A DNA stretch of 64,000 nucleotides. It comes from Daejeonella rubra (GTDB lineage Bacteria > Bacteroidota > Bacteroidia > Sphingobacteriales > Sphingobacteriaceae). The translations under genes were made by a program, and so were the position numbers. Under the pieces are notes generated by a model. It had not been told where the DNA came from and made no database searches. It saw nothing but the letters and a program-made list of their open reading frames with translations. The stretch spans positions 1 to 64,000 of the forward strand of contig NZ_FNHH01000009.1 in assembly GCF_900103545.1 (NCBI RefSeq), written 5' to 3'. Of the stretch, positions 54,095-63,871 are shown piece after piece; position 1 is the first letter of the stretch; the number at the start of each line of letters is the position of its first letter.

Positions 54095-55465
54095 TCAATG
54101 TAAAAGTTTACGGATCGCTTTCATTAATATTCCTTCAGCCTCAGCGGTTACACCTGAAGCCTGTCCGGTTTCATAACCACCCTGTGCATAGGCGGCTGAA
54201 TTCCCAATGTATCCTACTGCATAATCACCATAACCTGCCACAGCAACAAATAGATCAGGTCGTTCAGCTTTTGCAGCTAACTGATATTCAACAAATGGTT
54301 CTCCCGGTAGATGCAGGATCCTTACATTGCCAATATTTAAACAGGTAAGATCTATCTTTTTACCTGCCTGCAAACGCCTTAACCAAACCAGTTTTGAAAG
54401 GTTATTTGCCACAAAAACAGGGGTTTCAGTTTTCATTTTTGCTTCAAGAGTTTCAATACCAATAGCAGGTTTCAATGCTACAGATTCTACATTCCACTGA
54501 ATTGAACTAGCATTGACAGGCTCCTGTTTGGTTAAGTCCCATGCACGTTTCATTCCATCGGCAAGCCGCTCAGCGAGGATCAACCTATTCTCTTTAGCAC
54601 CATCATTATACTTTCCGGCTGTCAGATTACCTCCTGCGCCGTTAAAATGAATATGTAGGGCATCCGGAACTGCAAGCTGACGCATAAACCTGGCAATTCC
54701 CGGAAAATCAGGGTTTGCCACTCCTGTTCTGTAATAACTTTGCGGATGTGATGCATAATAGCTTAATACGGCAAGAGGTTTATTATTATTCCAGAAACTG
54801 ATCAGAGAAACCATGGGATCGACCAGGCCTTCAGGTTCTGCCCTCATTGCGGGATCGCGTGTTGCTGAAGTCCGCGTGGCTTTAACCTTTCCATCGGGGC
54901 CAAGGATACGGCGGTTAGAAGCAACCTGGTAAACAGGGGCTTCACCCCTGCCAATATGAGTAAATGGTACCGCAAGACTTATCGATTTACTGATCGCTAA
55001 ACCCAGACGTTTGATCAGATCCCTTGTATAAGTTCCTTCAAAAGCAATAGGATTTAATCCAGCATTTATTAATAATTTTTCAGCACCCAGGTCAGATGCC
55101 GGTGCATCATGCTGGTGAATGGCATGTACAACCACTCTCGAAGGTATCGTTCCTGCAGCTTCAGCCATTATGCGTTTAAATTCATCCTGACTATCATTAC
55201 TGATCCCAATCCAGTCGACAGAACACATCACGATCGGTTGGCCGGCACCCAGGATCACAATGCCTTTAGCACGTAAGCCCATATCCCAACTATTGACCAT
55301 CGGATCATAGGTCAGGCTGCTTCCTATTGGAGGAGTAGCATCTATATCAAAAGTGGCTATTTTAAGAGTGCTTTGTACCGGTTCAGCAGCAAGTAAAAAT
55401 GATTGCAGAACAAACACATAAGTGATTATGATACGAATAAAAGGCACTTTGTACATATTTCTCAT
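54095..55465 (-). CDS. Neutral/alkaline ceramidase-like N-terminal domain protein
   Basis: 456 aa with a signal peptide ending near LLAAEP. The domain opens with LKIATFDIDATPPIGSSLTY and continues LRAKGIVILGAGQPIVMCSVD, VVHAIHQHDAPASD and FNGAGGNLTAGKYND. These parallel the metal-binding motifs of neutral ceramidase (the HTH-type motif is HQHD here). Similar standalone domains are common near Gfo/Idh and isomerase genes in sugar clusters, so ceramide need not be the substrate. Confidence 0.85.
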   Translation of the reverse strand: MRNMYKVPFIRIIITYVFVLQSFLLAAEPVQSTLKIATFDIDATPPIGSSLTYDPMVNSWDMGLRAKGIVILGAGQPIVMCSVDWIGISNDSQDEFKRIMAEAAGTIPSRVVVHAIHQHDAPASDLGAEKLLINAGLNPIAFEGTYTRDLIKRLGLAISKSISLAVPFTHIGRGEAPVYQVASNRRILGPDGKVKATRTSATRDPAMRAEPEGLVDPMVSLISFWNNNKPLAVLSYYASHPQSYYRTGVANPDFPGIARFMRQLAVPDALHIHFNGAGGNLTAGKYNDGAKENRLILAERLADGMKRAWDLTKQEPVNASSIQWNVESVALKPAIGIETLEAKMKTETPVFVANNLSKLVWLRRLQAGKKIDLTCLNIGNVRILHLPGEPFVEYQLAAKAERPDLFVAVAGYGDYAVGYIGNSAAYAQGGYETGQASGVTAEAEGILMKAIRKLLH

Positions 55466-55564
55466 CGTCTATTGTATTGAAAAGCTGTTTCTTATTAATA
55501 AAAATTTAATCAATGATCAGAAGCAGTTTAACCTGAAATTATCAAAAATGAATTGCAATTTGAC

Positions 55565-56593
55565 TTATTTATTTTTTGCAAGCGCTCTTTTAAACATAGA
55601 TTCCAGGCTAACAGAAGTACCACCCCTTTTCTTACTCTCATCAGCAGCTTCCATAAATGCGCACATTTCTAATGTTTCCTGAGCACTTACAGGAGGAATG
55701 CCGGTTTCAAAGAATTCAATGATCTTTACAAGTAGTGGATCATAACCTGCATAAGCGCCAATGGCAGAAACACCTTTTTCGCCGAAGACGGTTCCTCCAT
55801 ATTCCTGTTTTCCCTGATAGATACCTCTGAATGAACCAATTCGTTTATCTTTCCAGGTACCTACAACAACATCAGCGACTTCAGAATTTACACGGACTAC
55901 TGAGGTACAACCTACACCCATTACAGTAAATAAGGTCTCAACACCATGTATACCATACCAAAACAGATCAGGATGAGTCTTTTCAATTTTACAGGGACTA
56001 TAAGTCTCCGCACCAAGTACTTTGCCTATTTTTCCGGCTGCAATTTCCTGGGCTCCCGGGGTAAACCTCAAAGAGGAAGCCGAAAATACAGGAACCTTAT
56101 ACTTTTCAGCTGCATTAAATATAGCCATAGCATCAGCCAATGAGGCGGCAATAGGTTTGTCAATAAACACCCTCTTTCCTGATTTGAAAACTTCAATTGA
56201 TTGTTCAAGGTGCAAGCGACCATCATTTGTTTCCAGAAGAACTACATCAACCTTTTTCAGCAATTCCTTAATTGAACCAACGATCTCAACTCCCAGTTTT
56301 TTCACATCCTCGATATAACCCGGAATTCTCTCAACACTTGATTGAATATCTTTACTTCCATGAGGATAAGCGGCAGTTACTTTATATCCTGCATATTTGC
56401 TTCCAGCTGCGGGATTATTTAGTGACTTAGCAAATGCTACACTATGGGAAGTATCCAAACCTATAATTCCAACACGCTTCTGAGCTGTTTTTTTAATGTT
56501 TCCAAAGGAATTTAAAGGACCTGAAAGTCCGATGCCAATTCCTGCAATAGCAGCAGAATGAATAAATTTGCGACGATTATAGCTTTGTTTCAT
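55565..56593 (-). CDS. Gfo/Idh/MocA-family oxidoreductase
   Basis: 342 aa. Tat-type start SYNRRKFIHSAAIAGIGIGLS. The NAD(P) fold begins KRVGIIGLDTSHSVAFAKSL and the family signature GKRVFIDKPIAASLADAM carries the EKP-like DKP motif. It is the first gene of its operon and lies directly downstream of a predicted LacI operator (56619-56633). Exported oxidoreductases of this kind often act on modified sugars or inositols. Confidence 0.88.
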   Translation of the reverse strand: MKQSYNRRKFIHSAAIAGIGIGLSGPLNSFGNIKKTAQKRVGIIGLDTSHSVAFAKSLNNPAAGSKYAGYKVTAAYPHGSKDIQSSVERIPGYIEDVKKLGVEIVGSIKELLKKVDVVLLETNDGRLHLEQSIEVFKSGKRVFIDKPIAASLADAMAIFNAAEKYKVPVFSASSLRFTPGAQEIAAGKIGKVLGAETYSPCKIEKTHPDLFWYGIHGVETLFTVMGVGCTSVVRVNSEVADVVVGTWKDKRIGSFRGIYQGKQEYGGTVFGEKGVSAIGAYAGYDPLLVKIIEFFETGIPPVSAQETLEMCAFMEAADESKKRGGTSVSLESMFKRALAKNK

Positions 56594-56618
56594 ATGAGAT
56601 TAGGATTAAATATTATAT

Positions 56619-56633
56619 ACGTTTACGTACCCG
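56619..56633. promoter_or_regulatory. Predicted LacI-family operator 1
   Basis: ACGTTTACGTACCCG, 26 bp before the Gfo/Idh start. The inner 14 bases fit CGnnTACGTAnnCG, shared with 58139-58152 and 63704-63717. Confidence 0.75.
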
Positions 56634-56760
56634 AATATAGCAATCATTTTATTAATGTCACAATATTTATCTTCCTGTGTAGTTAAAAAAAATGAACAAA
56701 TCCTTTACAAGGATACCTCAGAGATAGATAAGCAGAAAAGGAGTTTTTTAGAGAAATTTA

Positions 56761-57822
56761 TTAATTTCTGTAGAAGGCTGAATTTTCTTTGGTCAGGATG
56801 TCAATCGGCATAAAGTAGATCTTTTCAACCGGAGATCCGAAAGCCAGATGCTGATACAATGATATCAATCCCCTGTACCCCTGCTGCTTAGGTTTTTGGC
56901 AAACAAGAAAATCAACAACACCCTTATCCATATATTCTATGTTCTCCTTTAGAAAATCATAACCTATCAGAATAACGTCCTTTTGGGTATGTTCAATGAA
57001 ATGAGCAACCTTTGAAACCCTTGAATTTGTAACAAATACAATCTTTATATTACTATGCTCATCAAATACCCTTGTTAGATTCCTTTCAATAGATTTTAGA
57101 TCAGTATCCTTTATATCCAGTTTAATAATATTTCCTGCCTTGTTGTTGTCTTGATAATATGCCCTGAATCCTTCCTCTTTCTTTAACAAATGGTGATGAT
57201 TGTCAATTTCTCTGGAGATATTTACGATCAATATTTCATCACTATCCTTGGCCAGATAACTTACCAGATGAGCACCAAGATAACCACTATGATATAAATT
57301 GGGACCGATATAACTCAAACTGCCATCATTGGGCAGATCAGAATCAATTAAAACATAGGGAATGTTTAATTCTTTACATTTATTGGTAAAGGCAACCGAT
57401 TCATCAATAAATGATGGAGCAAGTAAAATTCCATCCGGTTTACTTTCAAGTATAATTCGTGTCTGTTCCACAAAAGAACCTATCAGGTTCTGATCATAAA
57501 AATATTTATCAACTATGATCCCAAACTGCTTTATTTCATCATCTGCCTGTTCAATCCCTTTCAATGGAGCATCCCAGAAGCTGGTCTCCTTTGAACTTGC
57601 AGGAATCAATGTAGCTAATCGAAGAGTTTTACGGGAAGCAAGCCGCTGTGCTAATAAATTAGGTTTATAATTTAACTCATCAATGATCTGAGATATTTTC
57701 TCTTTGGTTTGTTTAGAAACACCTTTTCTGTTATGAAGCACCCTGTCTACCGTGGCAATTGAAACATTTGCTCTTCTGGCAATTTCTTTTACTCCCGTTA
57801 GCTCAGTAATTCTTTTTTTCAT
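56761..57822 (-). CDS. LacI/PurR-family transcriptional regulator
   Basis: 353 aa from the ATG at 57822; the TTG at 57861 is unlikely. The HTH reads TGVKEIARRANVSIATVDRVLHNRKGVSKQTKEK, with KPNLLAQRLASRKT as the hinge helix. A periplasmic-binding-like domain follows (ESKPDGILLAPSFID, VLIDSDLPNDG, NISREIDNH). The central CG of the predicted operators suits hinge-helix binding of this family. It lies between the units it is predicted to control. Confidence 0.92.
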   Translation of the reverse strand: MKKRITELTGVKEIARRANVSIATVDRVLHNRKGVSKQTKEKISQIIDELNYKPNLLAQRLASRKTLRLATLIPASSKETSFWDAPLKGIEQADDEIKQFGIIVDKYFYDQNLIGSFVEQTRIILESKPDGILLAPSFIDESVAFTNKCKELNIPYVLIDSDLPNDGSLSYIGPNLYHSGYLGAHLVSYLAKDSDEILIVNISREIDNHHHLLKKEEGFRAYYQDNNKAGNIIKLDIKDTDLKSIERNLTRVFDEHSNIKIVFVTNSRVSKVAHFIEHTQKDVILIGYDFLKENIEYMDKGVVDFLVCQKPKQQGYRGLISLYQHLAFGSPVEKIYFMPIDILTKENSAFYRN

Positions 57823-58138
57823 AACAAACCCCAATTTAAATATCGTGTATCTTTTACACAATTATAAGTCATATCTCCGGTTTTTCATAATAATCAAAGT
57901 CAGGCAGGATGAAATGAATGTCATAAAATCAATAAAACGAAGATCATACCTCCAAAAATGCTGTAATTTTTAATATTGATGCTTACCACATTTAAACAGA
58001 CCTTATTTCATCATTTTTACACTTTGAAAATTTTCATCTAAATACCCGAAATCATCCTAACTGATATCTTTATTTTAAAAGCATATCTGAGTTTTAATTT
58101 TGATACTTTGATATTCATTCCATAAATTTAATTAAATT

Positions 58139-58152
58139 CGTTTACGTACCCG
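58139..58152. promoter_or_regulatory. Predicted LacI-family operator 2
   Basis: CGTTTACGTACCCG, about 54 bp before the ATG at 58206 and divergent from the regulator gene. Identical to operator 1 over all 14 bases. Confidence 0.78.
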
Positions 58153-58205
58153 TAAAAATATTTAAATAATCAGTACAAGGCTTTCACCTTAAATTCTCCG
58201 AAATT

Positions 58206-59777
58206 ATGAAACCCTACATCTTCCTGCCGGTTTTGCTTCTGATACCATTTACTTTCCAATCTTATGATAATCAGATATTTAAAAAAAATGACATTGATTC
58301 TGATGAAAAATTGATAGCCCCGATCGAAATTAGCAGAAAAAGAGCCGATGAACTATTTTCGAAATTACCCAGCACTGATCCATGGATTGTACGACAGGAC
58401 GGCAGCGCTTTAGCCTGGGGTGAGGCTGCCACCTTAGAAACTTTGGTTGATCTTTATGAAGCGACGGAGGACCCTTCTTATTTGAAGGAGGTAGCCAGGC
58501 GCGGTGACCGCTTGCTGACCCATCGCGATGATAGACGAGGCATCGCAGATGGTTCAGGAAAAATAAGGCCGGCCTGGAGTATGGGTTTGAAATATGTAGT
58601 AGCAAAAGAGGATCTGCTGGATGCATCCGGCAAGGTTGTTGCAAGTATCCGCTCCACTCCTTATGCGAACAATGATCTGACGAAGATCGAACTGACCCCG
58701 GATTCGAAACCGGCTCGTTTCAACCTGAAGATCAGTAATTCATTTTGGAAGAGAAATGAGAGCTTTTCTGATCTAAGTTTCGATCCAAAGGATGAACGTT
58801 TCATTGAAAAGATAGTTAATGACCCTTTGTCTCCATATTCAACACGTGCAGGAGAATATACTGATACCAAATCAAACCTGATCAGGGTAAAAATTTCAGA
58901 TTCAACTATACCGGTTGCTCAGAGCATCACCTTAAAGTCAATCCCTCTGGCGTATACAGGCTATTTGGGAATTATCTATAATCCTATGCTAAGAATGGCA
59001 GAATTTGCTAGATCCAAACCAGAATTAGCGGATCTCCTGCCTGCAGCGAATCGTTTTATTCAGGCTGCTGAAGAATCTTACAAAGATGCCAATGCACGTT
59101 TATGGCGCAATGGCCCCAATCAAGGTGAAGGCTATTATTTAACCTGTGAAAGAGGTGAATCTTTTCCTGCCGACAATGTTGGTCAGCCGATCAATTTCTT
59201 AGCCATGCATACCAGTACACAGCTTGCATTATTTCGCCTGACCGGCAAAAAAGAATATCGTGATCGTTCAGAAAAAATGTCACAATTACTAAAAAACCGC
59301 TCAAAGTATGATCAGGAAGGAGATCTTTATGTATGGACTTACTGGTATGAGCCTATGACAACTGTGGGATGGAAACCGGAAGATAAGTTATCATCTAATG
59401 TGATGTTTTATAAAGGCGCTCCAAATATGGAGGATAGCTCCCATGGAGTACTTGATATAGCGATGATAATGGCTGCTAATCGCGAAGGCCTGGTATTTAC
59501 AAAACAGGATCTAATGCGCTTTTCAAATACGCTTCTTAAAAATGTGCTTCTTCCCGACAGAACCGGGATAAGGAGAGCGGTTGATGGTAAAGGAGGTGAT
59601 CATGCTGCTTACTTCCCTATTTTACATGGCTGGCTTGAACTTGCAGCTGCAAATCCGGAGGTTTATCATGAGATCCGAAAAACCTATCTGAACAGGGGAG
59701 AAGAAAATCTTGCTTTTACTGCTGAACTGCTGAGATGGGAACGCAAAATGAAAACGATTCCCTCAGCGTCAAAATAA
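58206..59777 (+). CDS. Exported alpha/alpha-toroid-like protein (glycosidase/epimerase-like)
   Basis: 523 aa with an N-terminal signal segment. Helical hairpins rich in aromatic and acidic residues (LVDLYEATEDPSYLKEVARR, QPINFLAMHTSTQLALFRL, EDSSHGVLDIAMIMAANREG, LHGWLELAAANPEVY) are spread over the chain, as in six-hairpin glycosidases or the D-glucuronyl C5-epimerase C-terminal part. I cannot fix the exact family. First gene of a unit with operator 2 upstream; the isochorismatase-like gene follows after 57 bp. Confidence 0.6.
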   Translation: MKPYIFLPVLLLIPFTFQSYDNQIFKKNDIDSDEKLIAPIEISRKRADELFSKLPSTDPWIVRQDGSALAWGEAATLETLVDLYEATEDPSYLKEVARRGDRLLTHRDDRRGIADGSGKIRPAWSMGLKYVVAKEDLLDASGKVVASIRSTPYANNDLTKIELTPDSKPARFNLKISNSFWKRNESFSDLSFDPKDERFIEKIVNDPLSPYSTRAGEYTDTKSNLIRVKISDSTIPVAQSITLKSIPLAYTGYLGIIYNPMLRMAEFARSKPELADLLPAANRFIQAAEESYKDANARLWRNGPNQGEGYYLTCERGESFPADNVGQPINFLAMHTSTQLALFRLTGKKEYRDRSEKMSQLLKNRSKYDQEGDLYVWTYWYEPMTTVGWKPEDKLSSNVMFYKGAPNMEDSSHGVLDIAMIMAANREGLVFTKQDLMRFSNTLLKNVLLPDRTGIRRAVDGKGGDHAAYFPILHGWLELAAANPEVYHEIRKTYLNRGEENLAFTAELLRWERKMKTIPSASK

Positions 59778-59834
59778 ATCCGAAATGGCTTTTTATTATG
59801 AAATTCAGTAAATTCAAATTAATCACTGATAACT

Positions 59835-60743
59835 ATGGCTGCAAAAGATAAATCAAGACGCGATTTTATTAAAAAAAGCTCATTGGGAGGACTTGGAACC
59901 GCATTAGGAATTGGAATAACGATTCCAGCCATTGCTGTAGAAAGTCTTAACACATCTGAACATTCAATCAGTAATGAAAAACTTCATGTTAAACCGAGAT
60001 TTCATAATTGGATAGTGGACGAAGGAGAAGAATGGCTGGAGCTTAACACCAGGCAGGCAAATCTCGACTGGAATATTCCTGTTTCTCAATGTGCGCTGGT
60101 TTTACTTGATGTCTGGCAGAGACACTATCTGAAGGAACCTGAAGAAAGGGCCGAGAAGATTATTAATGAAAAATATGTACCACTCCTAAGGGAGTGCAGA
60201 GATTACGGGATGGAAGTAATCCATTGTCCATCACCACAGGTCGCAAAAACACATCCAAACTGGGTTAAACTAATGACTGAAGCAGAGCTAAAACCTGTTC
60301 CTGATAGCTGGCCACCCAAAGAGTTTCGTAATTTAAACGGTCCATATAATGCTTACAGACGCCCTTTTAAACCAAAAGAAGCAGAGCGTAATGCACTTAC
60401 ACCGCTGACCTTTCACCCAAAAGTTGTTCCGATGAATAATGAGGCAGTTATTGGATATGGAGAGGAATTACATCGCTACTGTAAGCAAAAGGGTATATTA
60501 TTTCTGTTCATGGCTGGTTTTAATACCAATGCATGTATGATTACCCGCGATTACGGGGCTTTACAAATGAATTACAGAGGTTATCAGGTAAGTGTTGTGC
60601 GCGATTGTACTACAGGAATGGAAAGCAAAAATTCACAGGCAGGACTACAGCAAACCAATGGGGCACTACTGTTTTTTGAAATGTTCGGACAATACACTGT
60701 CACCTCCGATGAAATCATCAAGGGCTTTTCAGGAAAAGTCTAA
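59835..60743 (+). CDS. Isochorismatase-family cysteine hydrolase with Tat-like signal
   Basis: 302 aa. Begins KSRRDFIKKSSLGGLGTALG, a Tat-type signal. The fold shows the catalytic Asp in CALVLLDVWQRHY and the Cys in FMAGFNTNACMITRDYGALQ, with YQVSVVRDCTTGME completing the family pattern. Members hydrolyse N-carbamoyl or amide bonds (nicotinamidase, N-carbamoylsarcosine hydrolase). An extra ~50-residue loop between the two motifs is unusual. Confidence 0.85.
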   Translation: MAAKDKSRRDFIKKSSLGGLGTALGIGITIPAIAVESLNTSEHSISNEKLHVKPRFHNWIVDEGEEWLELNTRQANLDWNIPVSQCALVLLDVWQRHYLKEPEERAEKIINEKYVPLLRECRDYGMEVIHCPSPQVAKTHPNWVKLMTEAELKPVPDSWPPKEFRNLNGPYNAYRRPFKPKEAERNALTPLTFHPKVVPMNNEAVIGYGEELHRYCKQKGILFLFMAGFNTNACMITRDYGALQMNYRGYQVSVVRDCTTGMESKNSQAGLQQTNGALLFFEMFGQYTVTSDEIIKGFSGKV

Positions 60744-60875
60744 TCAATTCCATAAAAAAAACATATTTCAGAAATTCAGTCGACTTGAATAATTTCTAAT
60801 CATTTGCCGTTGTAATCTATATCACTAACTACTGATAACAGAAAACAGACATCAGACAACAATCTTTCCAGTTCA

Positions 60876-61874
60876 TCATTTCCAATCTTCCGGAAGTTTC
60901 AATGACCATACATCATTAACCAGTGGTGGCGTCATCCCTCCTGCTATCCATATTTTATCCTTGAAAACGAAGGCTGATGCTTCATGGCGCTCTTTCCAGA
61001 CCTTTTTAGTTTTATACTCTTTCCAGTTTTTTCCATCTTTTGAATACCAAACATCCGAATGATTTTTGTACGGATTATTTGACCAGCCACCCATTACCCA
61101 AATATGATCACGGTAAACAACTGAATTGAACCACAGACGCTCCTGCCAGGGAGCTTTTGAGATTTCTTTTACCCAGTTAATTCCATCTTCAGAGCTCCAA
61201 ACATCATTAAAAGCCTGGTATTCCGGAACATAATTACCTCCGCCAAAAACATATATTTTATTTCTTAAAACAACTGCCTGATGATATGCACGCGGCGACC
61301 AGCCTGCATTTGCTGTTGCCAGTTTCCAGTCCTTCCCGTTTGATGAATACCAGACATCATTTTTCAGGCTGTTCTTATCACCGAAATAGTAATTTTCTGT
61401 ACCTCCCAGTACCCATATCTTGCCTTTAAACTCCACAATAGCTGATGCTATTCTCGGGGTCCAGGCTGCATGATCTGTTTCTGACTTCCATTTAATACCA
61501 TTAGTTGAAGACCAAACATTATTACTTGCTGAGTGTCCTTCGAGACGGCCATTATACCACCCTCCCATCATCCACATTTTATTTTTAAAAACAATGGACA
61601 TAGAAAGATCACTATGAATCCATGGCGCTGAGTTGCTGATCATGTTCCAGTTTCTACCATCAGCAGAACTCCACACATCGCGGGGTGGTGCCTCTTTAGA
61701 ATTGAACCATCCACCGAATATCCAGAGTTGATCTTTGTAAACCAGCTCTGCCTGAGAATCTCTGGCTTGCCAGGCAACTGCAGGGCTTTCCTGAACCCAG
61801 TCCGCATTTTGCTGGGCATATCCGGTAAATCCGTAGAATCCGGCAATTAAAGCAAGAATGAAATGTTTTTTCAT
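60876..61874 (-). CDS. Exported kelch/galactose oxidase-like beta-propeller protein
   Basis: 332 aa from the ATG at 61874 that opens a signal peptide (MKKHFILALIAGFYGFTGYA); the TTG at 61901 is unlikely. Six or so repeats of the form DQLWIFGGW...DVWSSADGRNW and KIWVLGGT...DVWYSSNGKDW. In Bacteroidota such propellers sit with sialic-acid or sugar catabolism genes. It ends the amidohydrolase unit. Confidence 0.85.
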   Translation of the reverse strand: MKKHFILALIAGFYGFTGYAQQNADWVQESPAVAWQARDSQAELVYKDQLWIFGGWFNSKEAPPRDVWSSADGRNWNMISNSAPWIHSDLSMSIVFKNKMWMMGGWYNGRLEGHSASNNVWSSTNGIKWKSETDHAAWTPRIASAIVEFKGKIWVLGGTENYYFGDKNSLKNDVWYSSNGKDWKLATANAGWSPRAYHQAVVLRNKIYVFGGGNYVPEYQAFNDVWSSEDGINWVKEISKAPWQERLWFNSVVYRDHIWVMGGWSNNPYKNHSDVWYSKDGKNWKEYKTKKVWKERHEASAFVFKDKIWIAGGMTPPLVNDVWSLKLPEDWK

Positions 61875-61904
61875 ACAGATAATGGAAATTAAATAAGCCA
61901 ATTC

Positions 61905-62711
61905 TTAGAAGCCAAGCATCTTTTTTGCATTTCCTGACCTCAGCATTTCTTTCGTATTTTCATCAGCTTCATTGCTATGAAGAGATTCAATACGAAGTAA
62001 TCCGGTCAGGTAATCAAGTATCGGTGAATGAGTCCCGAATGCAAACTTATCCGAACCATAAAGATTCAGAAAATCGGACATATTGGTAATGGTCCTACCT
62101 GAAGTATCAAATAAAAGATCGCTCTTTTTGACCAAATTCATCTCTTCTGTATCCAGTTTGGCTGCATTAGCAAAATTCAGGATCATATACTTCGCATCCG
62201 GAACAGCATTTACAATCGGAAGAATATTCTTCAGATTCCATTCTCTGATCGCATTACCCTTCATATTGGAAATATCCATCCATGATCGCTCCCTGCTATC
62301 CACCATTCTGTAATTGAATGCTACTGGCAGACCATAATCACGAACCCGTTTTACAAGTTCAATACAAGCCGGATCAAGAATTTCATAATCGTGGTATCTG
62401 GGATAAAGTCTAACCCCTTTAAAACCATACGTTTTTATACAGGTTTCCAGATCATCCTGCCAGCCGGCATAGATCGGGTTAATTACCGCATAAGGAATAA
62501 AACGGTCTTTAAACCTGCGGTTTGACCGGATCTCCTTGTATAATTCTTCGTTTGCTGATTGGGTGTTCTTATAAAAAATACCATTCAGATTGCTGATCAC
62601 TGAAACATCAACACCGAATTTATTCATTCTTTCGTATAATGCTTCACAAGTATTGTACTTCAATTGCTGGAATGGCCAATTTCCAACATATGCATTAATA
62701 TCAATCAACAT
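61905..62711 (-). CDS. Amidohydrolase family protein (2)
   Basis: 268 aa, cytosolic (no signal). TIM-barrel amidohydrolase-2 pattern: DINAYVGNWPFQQLKY at the site where the HxH motif normally sits (here degenerate), FKGVRLYPRYHDYEILD, and FAFGTHSPILDYL late. With the HxH lost it may bind fewer metals or act as a lyase or partner. It overlaps the next gene upstream by 11 bp. Confidence 0.78.
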   Translation of the reverse strand: MLIDINAYVGNWPFQQLKYNTCEALYERMNKFGVDVSVISNLNGIFYKNTQSANEELYKEIRSNRRFKDRFIPYAVINPIYAGWQDDLETCIKTYGFKGVRLYPRYHDYEILDPACIELVKRVRDYGLPVAFNYRMVDSRERSWMDISNMKGNAIREWNLKNILPIVNAVPDAKYMILNFANAAKLDTEEMNLVKKSDLLFDTSGRTITNMSDFLNLYGSDKFAFGTHSPILDYLTGLLRIESLHSNEADENTKEMLRSGNAKKMLGF

Positions 62712-63654
62712 TTCTTCCTGATTTTTTTAAAATTTCGTTGTAATTATCAAAAAAGACCTTCTTTTTCTGATTCTCCGTCAGGTTAGATGCCAGGATCTTT
62801 CCAACACTCTGATAATAACAATTATCCGAACCAAAAAATAGCCTGTCCTCACCTAAAAGTTTCATAGCAGAATCGATCATGTTTTCCGGATTATTGCTGC
62901 CGGATGTATCCACATAGATATTGGGATAATGAACAAATGATTTACAGGCATACTCCCAGTCGCCGCCTCCACCAATATGAGCATACTGAAACATAGCCTC
63001 GGGATATCTTTTTGCTATGTTTACGAAATCTTCCGGTATGGAGGTATTCGGTCTGATTCCGGTATCATATTTCATTCTGTATCCGCCAAGACCAAGCTGA
63101 GTGTATGCGTGCATGTGTATGATCATCTTCAGGTCGATCATTTTCTCTATGATCGGATAAAACAGGGGATCATTGATCTTTAATTGAGTATAAACCTTTA
63201 ATCCAACCATTCCAAGATCCACACAGCGCTTTATTTCTTCAATCGACTCTTTCTGATAAATGGCATTCGCTGTAAACTGCCCAATGAGCCTGTCAGGATA
63301 TTGTTTCATGCACTTAAGCATTAAATCATTAAACGACCTGAATTCTTGAGGGGTACCGACACCATGGTAAGCTGGAAGAGAAACAAACATTTTGTCTATT
63401 CCCAGACGATCAGCAAATGCTATATTTCCTTCGGGGCCTCCATCAAATAAATGGGCATGAACATGTGAATCAAGTTTTCTGTACTTCATCACATCCTTCA
63501 TCAGGTTATATTTGGAGGCGACTGATTCTGTAACAGATGCATCTGATGTTTCACCCGCATGATGCATCCCCAAAACGCGATCAGACATCAGAATACCGGC
63601 CGCAGAAAGCGCGGTCCCGGTCACAAATTTTCTTCGATTGATAAGATTTGACAT
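62701..63654 (-). CDS. Amidohydrolase family protein (1), Tat-like signal
   Basis: 317 aa. NRRKFVTGTALSAAGILMSD is a Tat-type start. LDSHVHAHLFDGGPEGN carries the HxH metal motif, IIHMHAYTQLG and QYAHIGGGGDW supply further His residues, and LFFGSDNCYYQ the late Asp. It has the full set missing in its neighbour, so it is the likely active enzyme. First gene of its unit, with operator 3 upstream. Confidence 0.85.
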   Translation of the reverse strand: MSNLINRRKFVTGTALSAAGILMSDRVLGMHHAGETSDASVTESVASKYNLMKDVMKYRKLDSHVHAHLFDGGPEGNIAFADRLGIDKMFVSLPAYHGVGTPQEFRSFNDLMLKCMKQYPDRLIGQFTANAIYQKESIEEIKRCVDLGMVGLKVYTQLKINDPLFYPIIEKMIDLKMIIHMHAYTQLGLGGYRMKYDTGIRPNTSIPEDFVNIAKRYPEAMFQYAHIGGGGDWEYACKSFVHYPNIYVDTSGSNNPENMIDSAMKLLGEDRLFFGSDNCYYQSVGKILASNLTENQKKKVFFDNYNEILKKSGRNVD

Positions 63655-63703
63655 AAAAATTTTAACGAAATTTTAATATTTAACCCAAGTTAAGATATTT
63701 ATA

Positions 63704-63717
63704 CGGTTACGTACACG
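63704..63717. promoter_or_regulatory. Predicted LacI-family operator 3
   Basis: CGGTTACGTACACG, 50 bp before the amidohydrolase start and about 155 bp before murQ. It fits CGnnTACGTAnnCG and could control either or both directions. Confidence 0.7.
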
Positions 63718-63871
63718 GGAACAGAATATTTTATTCAATTTTAGGACTATTCATTTTTACTCTGCTGATTCGTTTATCCATAAAAACAGTTGATTTTTTG
63801 AATCAATAATACGTATAATTGAATATCAAAAACGCATACATTAATCAGGCTGAAGGGATATCAATATAATC

